Translations under genes and position numbers: made by a program
Part shown: in pieces, positions 50,994 to 62,363 of the stretch
Layout: each line of letters opens with the position of its first letter
Numbering within the stretch: position 1 is the first letter of the stretch
Notes under the pieces: generated by a model
Database searches by the model: none
What the model was told of the DNA's origin: nothing
What the model saw: the letters and a program-made list of their open reading frames with translations, nothing else
DNA from: Hydractinia symbiolongicarpus
Taxonomy: Eukaryota > Cnidaria > Hydrozoa > Anthoathecata > Hydractiniidae
Reading direction: 5' to 3'
NCBI RefSeq assembly: GCF_029227915.1
Contig: NC_079882.1
Location: 8,122,001 to 8,186,000, forward strand
DNA: 64,000 nt

Positions 50994-51123
50994 CTAGTCG
51001 ATGACCCGCGGATAAATCCACGGTTTGCCCGTCCTTTTAATACCTCATTGCGTGCATCTTCGCTACTTGCGGTACCATTTTGCGTAACAGATGGACAGAC
51101 GTATACGAGTATTATAATATAGA
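50994..51123 (-). mobile_element. Short Helitron-like element (130 bp)
   Basis: On the minus strand it starts TCTATATTATAATACTCGTA, continues with the GTCTGT and ACGCAAAATGGTACCGC words of the family, and ends with a hairpin (CCGTGGATTTATCCGCGG) then GTCATCGACTAG. This is nearly the full structure of the 32661 copy. The base after CTAG is G, not T, so the insertion site is not perfect. Confidence 0.6.
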
Positions 51124-51128
51124 AGTTG

Positions 51129-51300
51129 TTAGCCCGTGGAAAAATCCACGGGGTCGCCTGAACTTTAAATTAACCCGATGCAACAAGGTGGACAAAAGTA
51201 TATAGCATTTAGTATTGGTGCGCATTTTAGAAATTTCGTGTTTCCGTTACAGGACGCGGCTTTCGCGGACACACAGACAAAATACGGCTATTATCAAAGA
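51129..51300 (-). mobile_element. Second Helitron-like element, 172 bp, almost abutting the first
   Basis: On the minus strand it starts TCTTTGATAATAGCCGTATT, then GTCTGTGTGTCCGCGAAAGC, and ends in a perfect hairpin (CCCCGTGGATTTTTCCACGGGG without its last base) followed by CTAA. It shares the GTGTGTCCGCGAAAGC word with the element at 56918 and the hairpin with the 50994 copy. Only 5 bp separate it from the 50994 element. Confidence 0.55.
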
Positions 51301-52350
51301 GATATTTATTTTGAGTAACAGAATTAGACACAAACTTCCTTCAACGTAACTTTAACATGCGAAAAAAAGAATAAGTAAGACGCGAATTACACGGTTAAAT
51401 TACACTTATTTCTTAGTGGAAAATAAAAATATAGAGTATAAAGTTCGTGTAGTTTAGCCAATGAAAGTGCGAGAAAATCTCAACCATGATAATAAGTATA
51501 TTCGATAAAACTGAATATCTCGTAGTTTTTCATAGACCACGTAGGTAGTTAGCTAACTGGCTTCTTTTAACTTTAGGACAGTATAGCTATTTACGCTGAA
51601 TCTGGATACTTCAGCGGTAAAACGTTTTTTTATCAATTGCCTTTTTCGTATTGCTTTTCACAATGGCGATGAAGGTATCTTGGTGTATTATCTTTCACGC
51701 AAGTTAAAATAAGAAGGAAAAAGTAGCGAAATTTTGCATTTTAGACAAAACACAAATTCGTTTTTTTTATGCAAACCGTTATGTTTTCGCCCATAATAAT
51801 TTTGGCGCGAAAGATTTTGAGCGTGATTGCTGTATTATATTTTGCGCAATAACGATTTTTCTACGCGAAATAATAATGCAATGTATTTGAAGGAATTTGA
51901 TATGCAATATTCCTACAGTCCCGTACATTTAGAACAGCTTTAAAAAAATAGACAAGTCAATCTCTGCATAACGTTTATATATAAAGTGGAAAAGCTACTC
52001 ATATATGATTTGGAAAGCAAAACATAATTTTTTTTGAACTTCTGGTTACTCCATCACAAACATAACAGGCACAGAGGCATGCTTTGTCTTTGCTTTTTTT
52101 TCTTCAAATTATTTAAAAACCTAAGAACACGTCGGCTCCAACGAACATGGCCTAAGCTCAATATCGAAAGCGAGGGTAAATTTACTAAGTTTATATTAAA
52201 AATAGAAAACTATAAAATGATAAGTCTGCTCACATGTTATATAACATAATATGTTCTTCAAAATAAAAAGTTAGATAGATTAAAACGAATGTAAGAAAAT
52301 GAAATGTTGAAAACTAATAGAGAGCTGTTGATAAAAAGAAATTAAGAACC
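51301..52350. other. Intergenic, nothing recognised
   Basis: No exon or repeat boundary was recognised in this stretch. Confidence 0.4.
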
Positions 52351-52690
52351 ACCGTAAAAATATTAATACGAAATCTTTGATCTTTTGATTAAAATCATTC
52401 ACAGTTGTCGCTTTTCGTATATCTAGTGGCAAACTGTTATATATTTTCGCTCCCATGTAACGGAAAACTGCCTCGAGTTACTTCCAATTTGATTTTTGGA
52501 ATCTTCAGCAAACAGTTTTGGTTTCTCGTGCATTTGGAGTGAGAATTTACATGTTTGACCAAGTTCTAATTTAAAACACACCTAGTTCTTAACATATAAA
52601 ATTCAAATGTTTTTGGATGTAAACTCAGGTAGTACGCGTGTTGCGGCGGTGATCTGTTAAATAAAAGTTCTTCCTTTAAGCTAATAACTT
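52351..52690 (-). mobile_element. LINE remnant, 3' end of the reverse-transcriptase ORF
   Basis: On the minus strand the sequence reads, across at least one frameshift, NLVKHVNSHSKCTRNQN, LKIPKIKLEVTRGS and then GAKIYNSLPLDIRKATTV with NDFNQKIKDF. The 'GAKIYNSLP..IR' phrase is the usual C-terminal signature of jockey/CR1-like LINE ORF2. The fragment holds neither the polymerase core nor an intact frame. Confidence 0.65.
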
Positions 52691-53620
52691 TTTTTTAAAT
52701 ATTAAAGTTTCACGTTAATACAGACGTTCAAGACATGACATATAAATCATGTTTACGAATTAAAATTCGTCCTAAGTGTATACTCGCGTTCACCCTGAAA
52801 AATTGGCAACAGTTGCCAAAAGTGCGTGTTATTTTTTTTTGTGGTTATTTTTTCTTTGTAGTGGTGCAATAGTGCGAGGAAGTTCATTGTTTCATTGTAA
52901 CAAAACGGTTGAACGGATTTCTCATGTTTATGATTATATACACAATAAGCAAATATAAGATTTTGGAGAAAAACACAGAATCGTACTTTCTTGCTTTAAC
53001 CCCCACAGTTCTTAGAAATTTAACATTTCAAGCATTCATTTAAAGTCATTATTGAAAAAATCGATTAACCTTTATCAAAAACTGTTTAAAGATGGGATGA
53101 CATCAAACGTGATTGGACATACAATGGGAACAGCTAATGTATGATAAAAGAACCTATGTATCGCACAATTTCAAAGTGCGAATTGGTTAAACTACATTAT
53201 AACTCAAAGGGGGCGTTATCTGGATAATATCACAACTTTATTGCGCGTAGATATAACAGCTTTGGGCGTTAATTTAAATTATCAGCTCTGTGCTTTTATT
53301 GCGTTCAAAAATGCAGGCCGATTCCAGGGTTGTAGTATTGTTATCGGCCCACAAACTACAATAGAATGTCTTTCGTTTTATTCGATCGAAGATTCGGATT
53401 TTTTGTTTCTCGGAAACAAAAAACAAAACAAAAAATCTGGCGAGAAACAACATTAGCAGCAAAATGGTACAAGATCAGGCAAAGAAAAAAGAATTTGATT
53501 TTGGTTTTTGAAAAAAAGTATTCAAAAATAATTACTATTACGTAACGGCTACTTTCGGAAATTTTGAAATACGAAAAAAAACAAAAAAAACAACAACTTT
53601 GCTTTAAAGATATTGAAAAA
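52691..53620. other. Intergenic, nothing recognised
   Basis: AT-rich DNA with several homopolymer runs. The open frames 53241-53456 and 53274-53462 overlap on opposite strands and show no domain. Confidence 0.4.
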
Positions 53621-53815
53621 GTTATAATAGAATAGCATTTATTTTTCGGTCAATATTTTTATTTACTTCGCCCTTGGCGTAAAATTTTCAGCCCTCCACT
53701 CTCATTTACACCCTCTGCTTCGCATCGGTCGTAAATGATACTGTCGGGCTGAAAATTTCACTCCGCGGGCGGTAAATAAAAATATTGCCCTCAAAATGAA
53801 CGCTATTGTTATAAC
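53621..53815. mobile_element. 195-bp MITE with long imperfect inverted repeats
   Basis: The left arm (GTTATAATAGAATAGCATTT then CAATATTTTTATTTAC) is mirrored on the right (GTAAATAAAAATATTG then AACGCTATTGTTATAAC). An inner pair of arms (AAAATTTTCAGCC / GGCTGAAAATTT) makes the element nearly a full palindrome. TTATAA at both ends may be the target duplication. Confidence 0.65.
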
Positions 53816-54099
53816 ATTGCTGATAATGTCTAAAGAAACATTTGGTGTCGTAATATTGAGTGTTACTGTGTTCTTGGAACATTCTTAAAATTTCAAAAAG
53901 AATTTCCCCCAAAAAATGTGTATAGACCACCAACATAAGAAAACGGACACTATGAGATTATGCCATTGTTGCTGCTTAAGAGTTAAAATGCTAGTAAAGG
54001 AGAATCGATTGCTAGAGAGGAAAATACTACATTCAATATAACAATATAACAAATATATATATGCGTCGGCTAATTATTACAAGCTCGTGAGCTTGTATT

Positions 54100-54190
54100 A
54101 AAACGCAAATGTGTCCTACAAGAATGGAAATTTTTGCCTCTCTGACACGGGAGTAGTCGTGTGTTCGAATCTCATCTTGGTAACTATTTT
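54100..54190 (+). repeat. tRNA-like 3' half, possible SINE relic
   Basis: CTGACACGGGAGTAGTCGTG followed by TGTTCGAATCTCATCTTGG looks like the anticodon and T arms of a tRNA, with a B-box-like GTTCGAATC. The 3' CATCTTG can pair with CAAGAATG at about 54119 with one bulge. No A box or D arm is visible, so this is not a functional tRNA. Confidence 0.3.
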
Positions 54191-55016
54191 TCCTTTTTTT
54201 TCCAAAGCTGTGTTCCAAAGCTTTATTTAACTAACTGGTAAAGTAAAGGTGTTTCCACCAAAGTTTTCAAAAGTGAATGTAGGCAGAAAAATAAAATTTC
54301 CACAACAATACGTAAGAGAAAAACGAAGACGCTCCACCATATATAAATAATGACGAGAACGAAATTCTTTTCGCTACGCTAATGACACGCCAACATAGAG
54401 AAATATGATTTCGGAAACACTTCGAAAGAACATAATTTTTCTGATGCCGTTCTTGTTATTTGTCTCCGCGCCATAAGTGCACAGGATTCTTTTTATCGAA
54501 GTTTGCTGTTTGTGACAATTCTGGTATATTTTTTAAACTGCAGCTATTTCTTTTTCGAACAATTAAAATTTACTTGTATATTATTTTTTTAATTTGCTTT
54601 TTCTCACTGCGTGACTTTCTTATACCCCGTTTTTTTTGTTTGGTTTTTTGGTTTTTTTTGGGAGGGGGGGGGGGGGGACTGAATTACTGAATTTCGCAGA
54701 TTTTAGGTGGGGTTTGTGGTCTTTCTTCTTCCTGTCAGTCAGTTTACCCCAGACTGACCCATCGAAAATTGACTTTTTGAGGAATTTTCCGTTCAAGAAG
54801 ATATCACAAATCAATTTTGAAAAATAACTGCGTAGTGCGTAACAAATATTATTGCCTATCTGAATAGCAAAATATGTCGTGTCTAACTTCGTAACAAAAA
54901 CACAATTCGATAGACAGTTTTTTGTAAACTTTATTTGCGAGGTTGTTGGCGTATATCATACGTCTTGTTATTTCTAGGTAACTGAGAAGAGCTCTAATTT
55001 TAAGTTTGGGTTCCTA
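54191..55016. other. Intergenic, with a poly-G run
   Basis: No gene was recognised. A run of G (54661-54677, broken once) follows a T-rich tract and makes open frames on both strands that are not genes. Confidence 0.4.
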
Positions 55017-55020
55017 TTAA

Positions 55021-55774
55021 CCCTATTCGGTCCGGGGTTTTTCGAACATACGATGACCAGGAAGGGGGGGGGGGCGGATTCCGCCCCCCTCAATAACTTT
55101 TCATAGGATTGTTCAAATTGAATCAAAACTTGGCACACTTATAGTACGTCATAAAAGGAACAAAATGGCGCCAATAAACTTTTGCTTACGTCAGCACATT
55201 TTCTGTGACGTCATCAGAAGCTTGAAAATTGTTAAAAATGCCACTATCTGCTTAAAATATAATTACTTTTGTTCTAGAGCGAATTTTTACATTCTGTTTG
55301 AAGTTTCTGAAAGCTAAATAAAAGTTATTTAACATATCTTCCGGTTTTTACATGGATCGGATAAAAAATTTCCAAAAATTTCCCAAAAATCCGTTTTTTT
55401 CCGATTTTCGGGTGAAATCCGACAAAATCGGGGAAAAATCGGATTAGTCACGTGTTCAAATTATTCAAAATGGTTGTTCTTGATGGAAAAAAGTTGTGTT
55501 GGAAGTTTCAAGTTCTAAGGATAATCCTAACAGGAGTTATTATATTTTCCCCATCATAAGGACTTCATAGAGATTTTTAGGGGTAGTTTCGAGTAATGGC
55601 CAATATCTAAGTATCTGAAAGGTATGGGACCTAAAAAATCAGCATGCAGGTGTCTAATAGATAAATGTTGAAACTCAGTAAGTATCATAGCCATATAACA
55701 AAGCAATCAGGAGTTATTAAAAAAAACCCGTCAGGGGGGGCGGAATCCGCCCCCCCCCCCCGGACCGAATAGGG
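55021..55774. mobile_element. piggyBac-type MITE (754 bp) with TTAA duplications
   Basis: The element begins CCCTATTCGGTCCGGGG and ends with the reverse complement CCGGACCGAATAGGG. TTAA flanks it on both sides (55017-55020 and 55775-55778). TTAA target duplication and a CCC start are hallmarks of piggyBac. G- and C-runs next to GCGGATTCCGCCCCCC form a second inverted pair just inside the ends. No transposase frame exists inside, so it depends on another element. Confidence 0.85.
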
Positions 55775-56470
55775 TTAATACATAAATCCCTTAAAGCGGA
55801 GCAGTGAATGTGAATGATGTACGTCATTTTATGTTTGACAAACTAACCCACCTTACTCAATCGCTAGGGAAATTAACAAGTTAGCAGGAAACCATGTGCG
55901 TCAATGTGATTGTCAGTAGATAATGTCGAACTTGTTGTCACCACTACAAGACCAATGACACATTAATGATATTCGAAGTTTGTATACTGGACATGGTCAA
56001 AAATGATTTGATATAGAAGTGCACTCTTTCCATTTTAGTCATACGTTTTAGTTTTCGATTGATAAGGGTATTTCCTTAACTTGTTGATTTGTTCTGAATT
56101 CTTGGCCGAAAATTATTTCTTAATTGTTATATTAAATTATAATGTTTCCTATATAAAAAGAATGTATGACTTTGTTTCTCACGATGCTTGTCCTTTTTGT
56201 ACTTTTATTTCTTTCTCTCTTTTAGATCTAATGTTGCCTCTATTTGTTGTATCAGATGGGATACTAAGAACTGATATTATGAAATTTTCATCTGAGTTTG
56301 TATAATCTGAAATTTCAATCGTATTTTTGGTCCAACACTCTGATATCAGCAGCCTATACTGCAGCTTTGCCCTTTTGTTCTTCTACCACATTATTCTGCA
56401 TTTTTCTGAACAATAAAAACTGAAAAACCTAAAATCATTATATATATAAAGAAAAATGCAATGCAATTTT

Positions 56471-56600
56471 GTTCCTTATACCTTTCGAGTTCGCCAGTAG
56501 CCTGTTTTGTACAGAACTTCTACAATGTCGTTCCCTCATTTCAAATAAATAGGTATTATCCCTTGGTATTATCTTGGACTTGCAGAATATTTCATGTAGT
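56471..56600 (+). repeat. Dispersed repeat, first copy
   Basis: Shares long words with 61881-62008, including CAGAACTTCTACA and AAATAAATAGGTATTATCCC, in the same orientation and at similar spacing. Family unknown. The 70-residue open frame across it is not a gene. Confidence 0.65.
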
Positions 56601-56917
56601 GCGTGAGATACAAGCTAGAACAAACCAACCCGTTAGCGTTAGCGGGAAAAGCGAGGGTCATAGGTTTAAGTAATTCAAAGCAGTAATATAAAAAAATGCA
56701 AGGCTATTAGATTTAGAATTAGATGCTCGTAGGAACATTTCGTCTAGTGAAACATCGACTTTAAAGACCGGACCTTCACTTGTGCGCGCGGCCACAAAAA
56801 AAATTGGGATCCAATCCTATTGCACAAATATCTTTTTTTTAAATTTTGACTTATTTTAACCTGTTTTTAAATTTATTATTATGTAATTAGTATTTTTAAA
56901 CATTTATAGTGTATTTA

Positions 56918-57360
56918 TCTCTATAATAATATCCGTCGTCTGTCTGTCTGTGTGTCCGCGAAAGCGGCGTCCTGTAATAGTTATTTTGGTATTTTTTTCA
57001 CTATAGTTTATGCTTTTCAATGTTTTGTATGCGTATTTGATTATGTTTTAATAGGACCTTGACTAAATTTCATAGATTTTAAAAGAAATAGTAAGCTTGA
57101 ACTTTATTTGTACACTTTTTTTTTACGCGACAAGCATTGAATTTGGTGACGTCAGTAAAGAACCTTCACTACACACACAAAAAAACCCAGAAGTTTTTAC
57201 TTCACCTACCCCTATTGCGTAGAGCTTGAAACACTAATAAATTGAAATGAAATAAGATCGTGTGCTTTTAACCAACAGTTAAAGACATATTTGGATTTCT
57301 AAGGTTTTTGGACGACGTCATCAACCCGCCTGTTTCGAAACAGGTGGGTTCGTTAGACCG
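56918..57360 (+). mobile_element. Helitron-like element, longer and older member
   Basis: The start TCTCTATAATAATATCCG and the word GTCTGTGTGTCCGCGAAAGC match the element at 51129-51300. Inside is one unit resembling the tandem repeats at 48673-49362 (GACGTCAGTAAAGAACC, GCGTAGAGCTTGAAAC). A strong hairpin (CCCGCCTGTTTCGAAACAGG then TGGG) at 57325-57348 lies near the presumed end, followed by TTCGTTAG rather than a clean CTRR, so the right limit is uncertain. Confidence 0.45.
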
Positions 57361-57610
57361 GCTTCAGGAGATTGGTTTAATTTTGTTCCTAGGTGGCCAA
57401 AGTTAACCACACAGGAGATGACGTCATTTATTTCCATCCGTTTCCAAATTATTTAGCCTTAAATTTAAAAGTACAACACAACAATTTTCTAATCTTATTA
57501 AACGCATTTACGTCGGTCTAAAATGCATTAACTCTTTTTTCTTCTCTTTTATACTAATTTCTTTCTATCCTGCGTTTTTCAAAGTTGAAAACTTATAATC
57601 ATTGCTTTCT

Positions 57611-57840
57611 CGTTGGTTGATTATCTTTCTTGTTGGTTGATTATCTTTCTCGTTGGTTGATTATCTTTCTTGTTGGTTGATTATCTTTCTTGTTCGTTGA
57701 TTGTCTTTCTCGTTGGTTAATTATCTTTATTATTGGTTGGATATCTTTCTCGTTGGTTGATTGTCTATCTCGTTGGTTGATTGTCTATCTCGTTGGTGGA
57801 TTATCTTTCTCGTTGGTTGATTATCTTTCTCGTTGGTTAA
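57611..57840 (+). repeat. 20-bp-period minisatellite, 11.5 units
   Basis: The unit is CGTTGGTTGATTATCTTTCT. Eleven full units and a half follow without any insertion or deletion; changes are only point substitutions (for example TGTTGG, TTGTC, GGTGGA). It lies about 600 bp upstream of gene E. No spacers separate the units, so it is not CRISPR-like. Confidence 0.93.
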
Positions 57841-58415
57841 ACATTATTTCTTTTCATTGCTTCTAACATTGTGCTTTTCCCAAAGGTGTATCGCATTTTC
57901 ACTGATCAGTAATTTGCAAGAATAAAGTTTCCAGTCGTTTTACCTTTATTGTACATGTCTTGCATGGTTTTGTTACACAACAGTGGCTGTCATTCAAATG
58001 TTTACTGTTACGGTTGCACTGCAAATTTAAACTTTTATGACAGCCCAGCTTCAGGTAAAACATTTTTGCTCATATTTTCTTATTTTGGATAAGTGTTATG
58101 CGCAATTTCATGCGTGTTTGCTATTTTGGTCTTTTTCTCACCATATTGGATGCTTTTTATTGTTTTGTACGCATATTTAATTATTTTTGGCTCATCTCTT
58201 ATTATTTTTGGCACATTTTTTGTTATATTTGGCATGTGGAATTCATTCAATGTAATGGAAAATGCGAATAATGTAGTAAAAATTCTACTAAAATGTTAGA
58301 AAATTTCTCTTTGAAGTTATATGGAATTTCTAACAAGAATCTAACGCAGTAACATAGTAACAGCAGTGCATACAAGGTTTTATTTCTCTGTTTTAGTCAA
58401 TAAAAAAATCTTAAA

Positions 58416-60419
58416 ATGAAGCTGTTCTTCTTTTTCTGCATTCTAGTGGTTAGCGCTAGAGGTAAGTATTAAGCCATATTGCGTATAACGTTAACACAAG
58501 GTTAAGAGATGTAATAGTGATGTGGATTTGTATTTTATATTTCTATGTAAAGAGGAAAACTAATACAGTGATCAGCTAAAACGTTCATCTTGAATTTACA
58601 AGTGGTGATTAAGCTGCTTGCAGTGTAGAACTTGCTAGCTAACCTTGCAGCTTGCAGAGATACACTTTTTCGCACCATATATAATGCTATTTGCTACAGT
58701 TTTAGAAATGTTTTTGGGTCGGGGATCTGATATTCAAGTGTGAACAATTTTTTTTTCTATTTTGAGCTGTTGTTTTTTGTTTTAGGTAAAAGCTATGTGG
58801 CGGAGCGCCAAGAAAACGAGAATACGAAAAGCAATTTGCAGATTAAAGAAGGTATAATATTGTGCATACAGAATTAGGTTTTACATATTAATTAATTATC
58901 ACAATTAAGGTAGATAATTAAGTCAACATGGCGTCTTTGATCAACAATTTTAGCATCTCAAACGTCTTAACAAATGTCGTCTTGTCTACTTTGTAAATCA
59001 GGAGATTATACAATACTTTCTACATTTGAAGATACTTTACATAAGAGATTTTTGTATTAACAGCAAAGACAGTAAAAATAACTTTTAATGCTTAATAAAT
59101 ATGCATAGGTAATTTTGTACCCAAGTACAATTCTGTCGCTGGAGGAGTAGTAAAAAAAGGAAATGTTGGGAGCAAAGGAGCCAGAAAAGTTTTTAAACCT
59201 ACAAGTTTCTATTGGGGACGTAAGTACTTTTTCATTACCGAAAATGTGGATTTTCACTTAAAAGCAAAACAGATCGGACTGAAACAAGAAGAATACTTAA
59301 ATTTGATTGGCTATCTGCTAATTTTTGATTTTTTTAAATTTTTTCCGTTCCTGTCCGCAAGAAAAGTTGAAATAATATAACTTTCAGTTTGGACCGAAGC
59401 AGAATGTTTTTTTTAACCAGGCAGATTCCAGCGATCACAAGTGTCTGTTCCGATCCGTTCCAATTCACTTTAGTGGAAATCCACCTTAACCTTTCAAAAT
59501 TTTTTCTTTTTTTTGACCAATAAAAATACATATTTCGCGCATTATATCTTCAAAACCGTCGAAGCGCCAATTATATTGTACACTAGCGCAGCATCGCCCA
59601 TATCTTTTTTCAAAATTTAAATAAGTTTTTCTAAAGATCCTTTTTGGGGAAATTTAGCATATGCATTATGATTTAAATAAACGCCCCTCTGAAAGGGTCG
59701 TTAATGTGAGGGGTGATCCTATAAGCGGGGCGTTAATTGAAAGAAGTCATTAAAAAAGACGAGCGTTTAGTCGAGGGGGTTGCTAATATAGAGGGACGTA
59801 TATTCAAAGCATAGCAGGATGAGGGTAACATAATATTTAACCTCATTAGTCATGCAACGAGTAATGTACACTAATATAAAGGAAGTCGTTTAGCTAGACA
59901 ACGATAATTTAGAAAAACTGCAAGATTAAGAGCGCAACAGACTTTGGTAATGGCGTTTTTATTTTATCTTTTTGTCGTCTAGAACACTTGCTCAACGCTA
60001 AAATAAGAACTGCAACACCTATTAAAGAAACAAATGGAAAGAAGAAAAAGGTATCCATCGTCCAAAGTGATCTTACTTATGGAGGCGCTAACTACTACAT
60101 ATATGACATGATGGTGAAACGGTTAATTAGCCAAAATAGTAAAGTGAAAGTTGGTGAAGCATACGATGGAACAATATTGACATTACGCAAGGAGAGTACG
60201 AGTAATAGCGGTCCAACATTGGATTATAACAACAAGATGGGGCACATATACAAAATTAGACTGCGTAGGTTATAATATATTATTTTGTATTTTGTTAGAA
60301 AAATATTGAGTCATGTTTATAAAATGTTTTACCTATATGGTTAATTTCTAGTTGAAGATCAAGACCAAGATGAAGGCAAAGATGATGGTGATGAAATGGA
60401 AGACCAAAAACGTGGTTGA
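58416..60419 (+). CDS. Small secreted protein of unknown family, gene E (paralogue of D)
   Basis: Five exons (58416-58461, 58786-58851, 59109-59219, 59983-60264, 60352-60419) give 190 residues in frame. Exon sizes (46, 66, 111, 282, 68 nt) match gene D (46, 66, 117, 282, 80). The signal peptide is MKLFFFFCILVVSAR. Exon 4 shares VSIVQSD, VGEAYDGT, LRKES, SGPTLDYN and KIRL with D, and even the DNA is close there (GTTGGTGAAGCATACGATGG in both). The acidic tail is shorter (EDQDQDEGKDDGDEMED) and ends QKRG. No Cys is left in the predicted mature protein. I do not recognise a domain. AATAAA at 60541, 122 bp after the stop, is a plausible polyadenylation signal. Confidence 0.82.
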
Positions 60420-61171
60420 ATAATTCTCCACAATGCGACGAATTAGCAATTCGTATTTATCCCTTGAGAGTTTTATTATTGTCTTTAAAATACTTATTTC
60501 TTTCAAATTCTTGGTATTTTTTGATCTGATAATTCATCCCAATAAAATACCTATACCGACCATCCGTAGTTTACATTTTGATATTGAGAAGGGACATAGA
60601 TGCAATTCCTTAAGTTACAGGAATCATAACGAGTCATATGATTTTAAGGAGGTTTGCAACGAAAATGTTTGTATTAAAACATCGGCGTCCGTGTGTTTTA
60701 ACTTACGGAAAACGCGCGCGCAAACACAATCTTTAAAAACAAAAGAAAGCAAAAATTACAGAAAATACTTAATCTTAATTGAACGAGGTTATTTGACAGT
60801 CAGTGCTGCGAACGTGTTTCAAACAGACGCGTGAATAAATAAGGAAAATAATCTCACAAATTTAAACATGCGATATAACATACATACAATGTTTACAAAT
60901 AATAAAGAAATAAATGTCAGTTGAATTCAGGTTTAAGAGTTTTTAAAAATATTAAGACTATTTTTTAAAAAAGAGTGGATTATGAACCCTTCGTGTCAGT
61001 CCTGTTGCTGATCATCTTGAATCGTTTTTTTTAAATAATTTAAAATGAATAAAGCAATTTCATTGTTCAATTCTTATCAGTGCACATTTTCGATAATTTA
61101 TTTTGCACGCCGATCTTCTTTATTTGATTGCTACTATTTGTGCGGAATTTAGAAACATGCCACAAAAATAA
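60420..61171. other. Downstream of gene E, no gene seen
   Basis: The 133-residue open frame at 60433-60834 has no domain, no signal peptide and no relative elsewhere in the window; the first part covers the likely 3' UTR of gene E. Confidence 0.4.
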
Positions 61172-61880
61172 TAAAAACTTACCTTCTAGGTAAATCCCGC
61201 ACTGGTTTGAAAATTCCTAGGATTATAAATAAGATTTTTTTTCTACGAAATTACTAAAGTAATACCTAGCTCTATTTTAATTGATACTTTAGATACAATC
61301 ACAGAGTAGAGTATAATCCTTTCCTACCCCTCTCTTTCTCCATTTGGTCAGGCGCAACATTTTCCCTGTCTGGTTGCAGAATATATGAAATTGAGATTGT
61401 TCTTGCTAGAGAAAGCTCTTAGACTTAGCTTGCCGTCAATAAAAATAGTTAAATTCAGCAAAAATCTCTTTCTATTCAGCTCATTTAAGTTGCAAAAATC
61501 CTCAATACCAACCACACACCGCGTCTGTAGCATCTATTACTCTCTGTCATCTTATTAATTAAAACAAGTATGTTTGCAAAGTTTACATTGCTTCTTTGAA
61601 CAATTGAACTAATGTGAAAGGTTAACCTTTAGTCGTAAATTTTTGAATTCTTTTTTCACACAATGACACCAAACACCACACCAAGGAAAAGAAAGTGGGT
61701 AAATAAAGGAGAGAAAGCAACATAATTTGGTGAAAACAATGAAAGTAAAAAGAATGATGAAGCAAAAGAAGAAGAAGTGCATTTGGGAAAGTGTTTATTG
61801 GATAATGCATTTATACATTTAAAATGAAAAGCCCTTGCGGGCTAAAAGATTTCAGATTCTTGTTCGTGTGTAATTTTGTT

Positions 61881-62008
61881 TCCTATACCTAAGGTCGCCA
61901 GTAGCCGGTTTTGCACAGAACTTCTACAGTGTTGTTCCGTTATTTGAAATAAATAGGTATTATCCCGTGGTATTATCTTGAACTTGCAAAAACTTTTTGA
62001 TGTAGTAC
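61881..62008 (+). repeat. Dispersed repeat, second copy
   Basis: Matches 56471-56600 in the same orientation (GGTATTATCCCGTGGTATTA against GGTATTATCCCTTGGTATTA). It sits inside the inverted-repeat region at 61172-62761. Confidence 0.65.
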
Positions 62009-62363
62009 AAATGTGCAAAATGTGATTTGTGAAAATTAAGAAACGAAGACGTTTTAGCATATCCATTTATAAATATCATTGCTTGTGGTGTAGCGATATT
62101 TTGGAAATGTTTTATTATACCTGTGACATGAATAAAATCTTTTTAAGTTTAAGATATCTAAGATTTGACCATAAAGTTGGATCCAACAAGTTTGAAAACA
62201 AAAAAAAATAGAAGTAGGCGAAAGAAATAAAAAGGTTAAGACTACGTTCATCGGTTTAGAATTAACAATAGAGACTAAATCCAAAATGTGATTCCGTGGT
62301 ATTAATATTTAGACTAGGGTGAACACAGCAAAGTCTAAAGTCATGATTAGTAGCATTGCAGCC

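Noticed and set aside
54460-54827. Open frames on both strands around a poly-G run
   Set aside because: The translations are runs of Gly or Pro next to Phe-rich sequence caused by homopolymers.
57611-57840. Regular 20-bp repeats that might look like a CRISPR array
   Set aside because: The units are directly adjacent with no unique spacers, and the window is clearly eukaryotic.
59109-59225. Apparent FYWGR amidation site at the end of gene E exon 3 (and FYLGR in gene D), suggesting a neuropeptide
   Set aside because: The Arg codon is made by reading into the intron. After splicing the codon is Gln in both genes, so no Gly-Arg signal remains.
60433-60834. 133-codon open frame after gene E
   Set aside because: No domain, no signal peptide; its start overlaps the probable 3' UTR and it has no counterpart after gene D.
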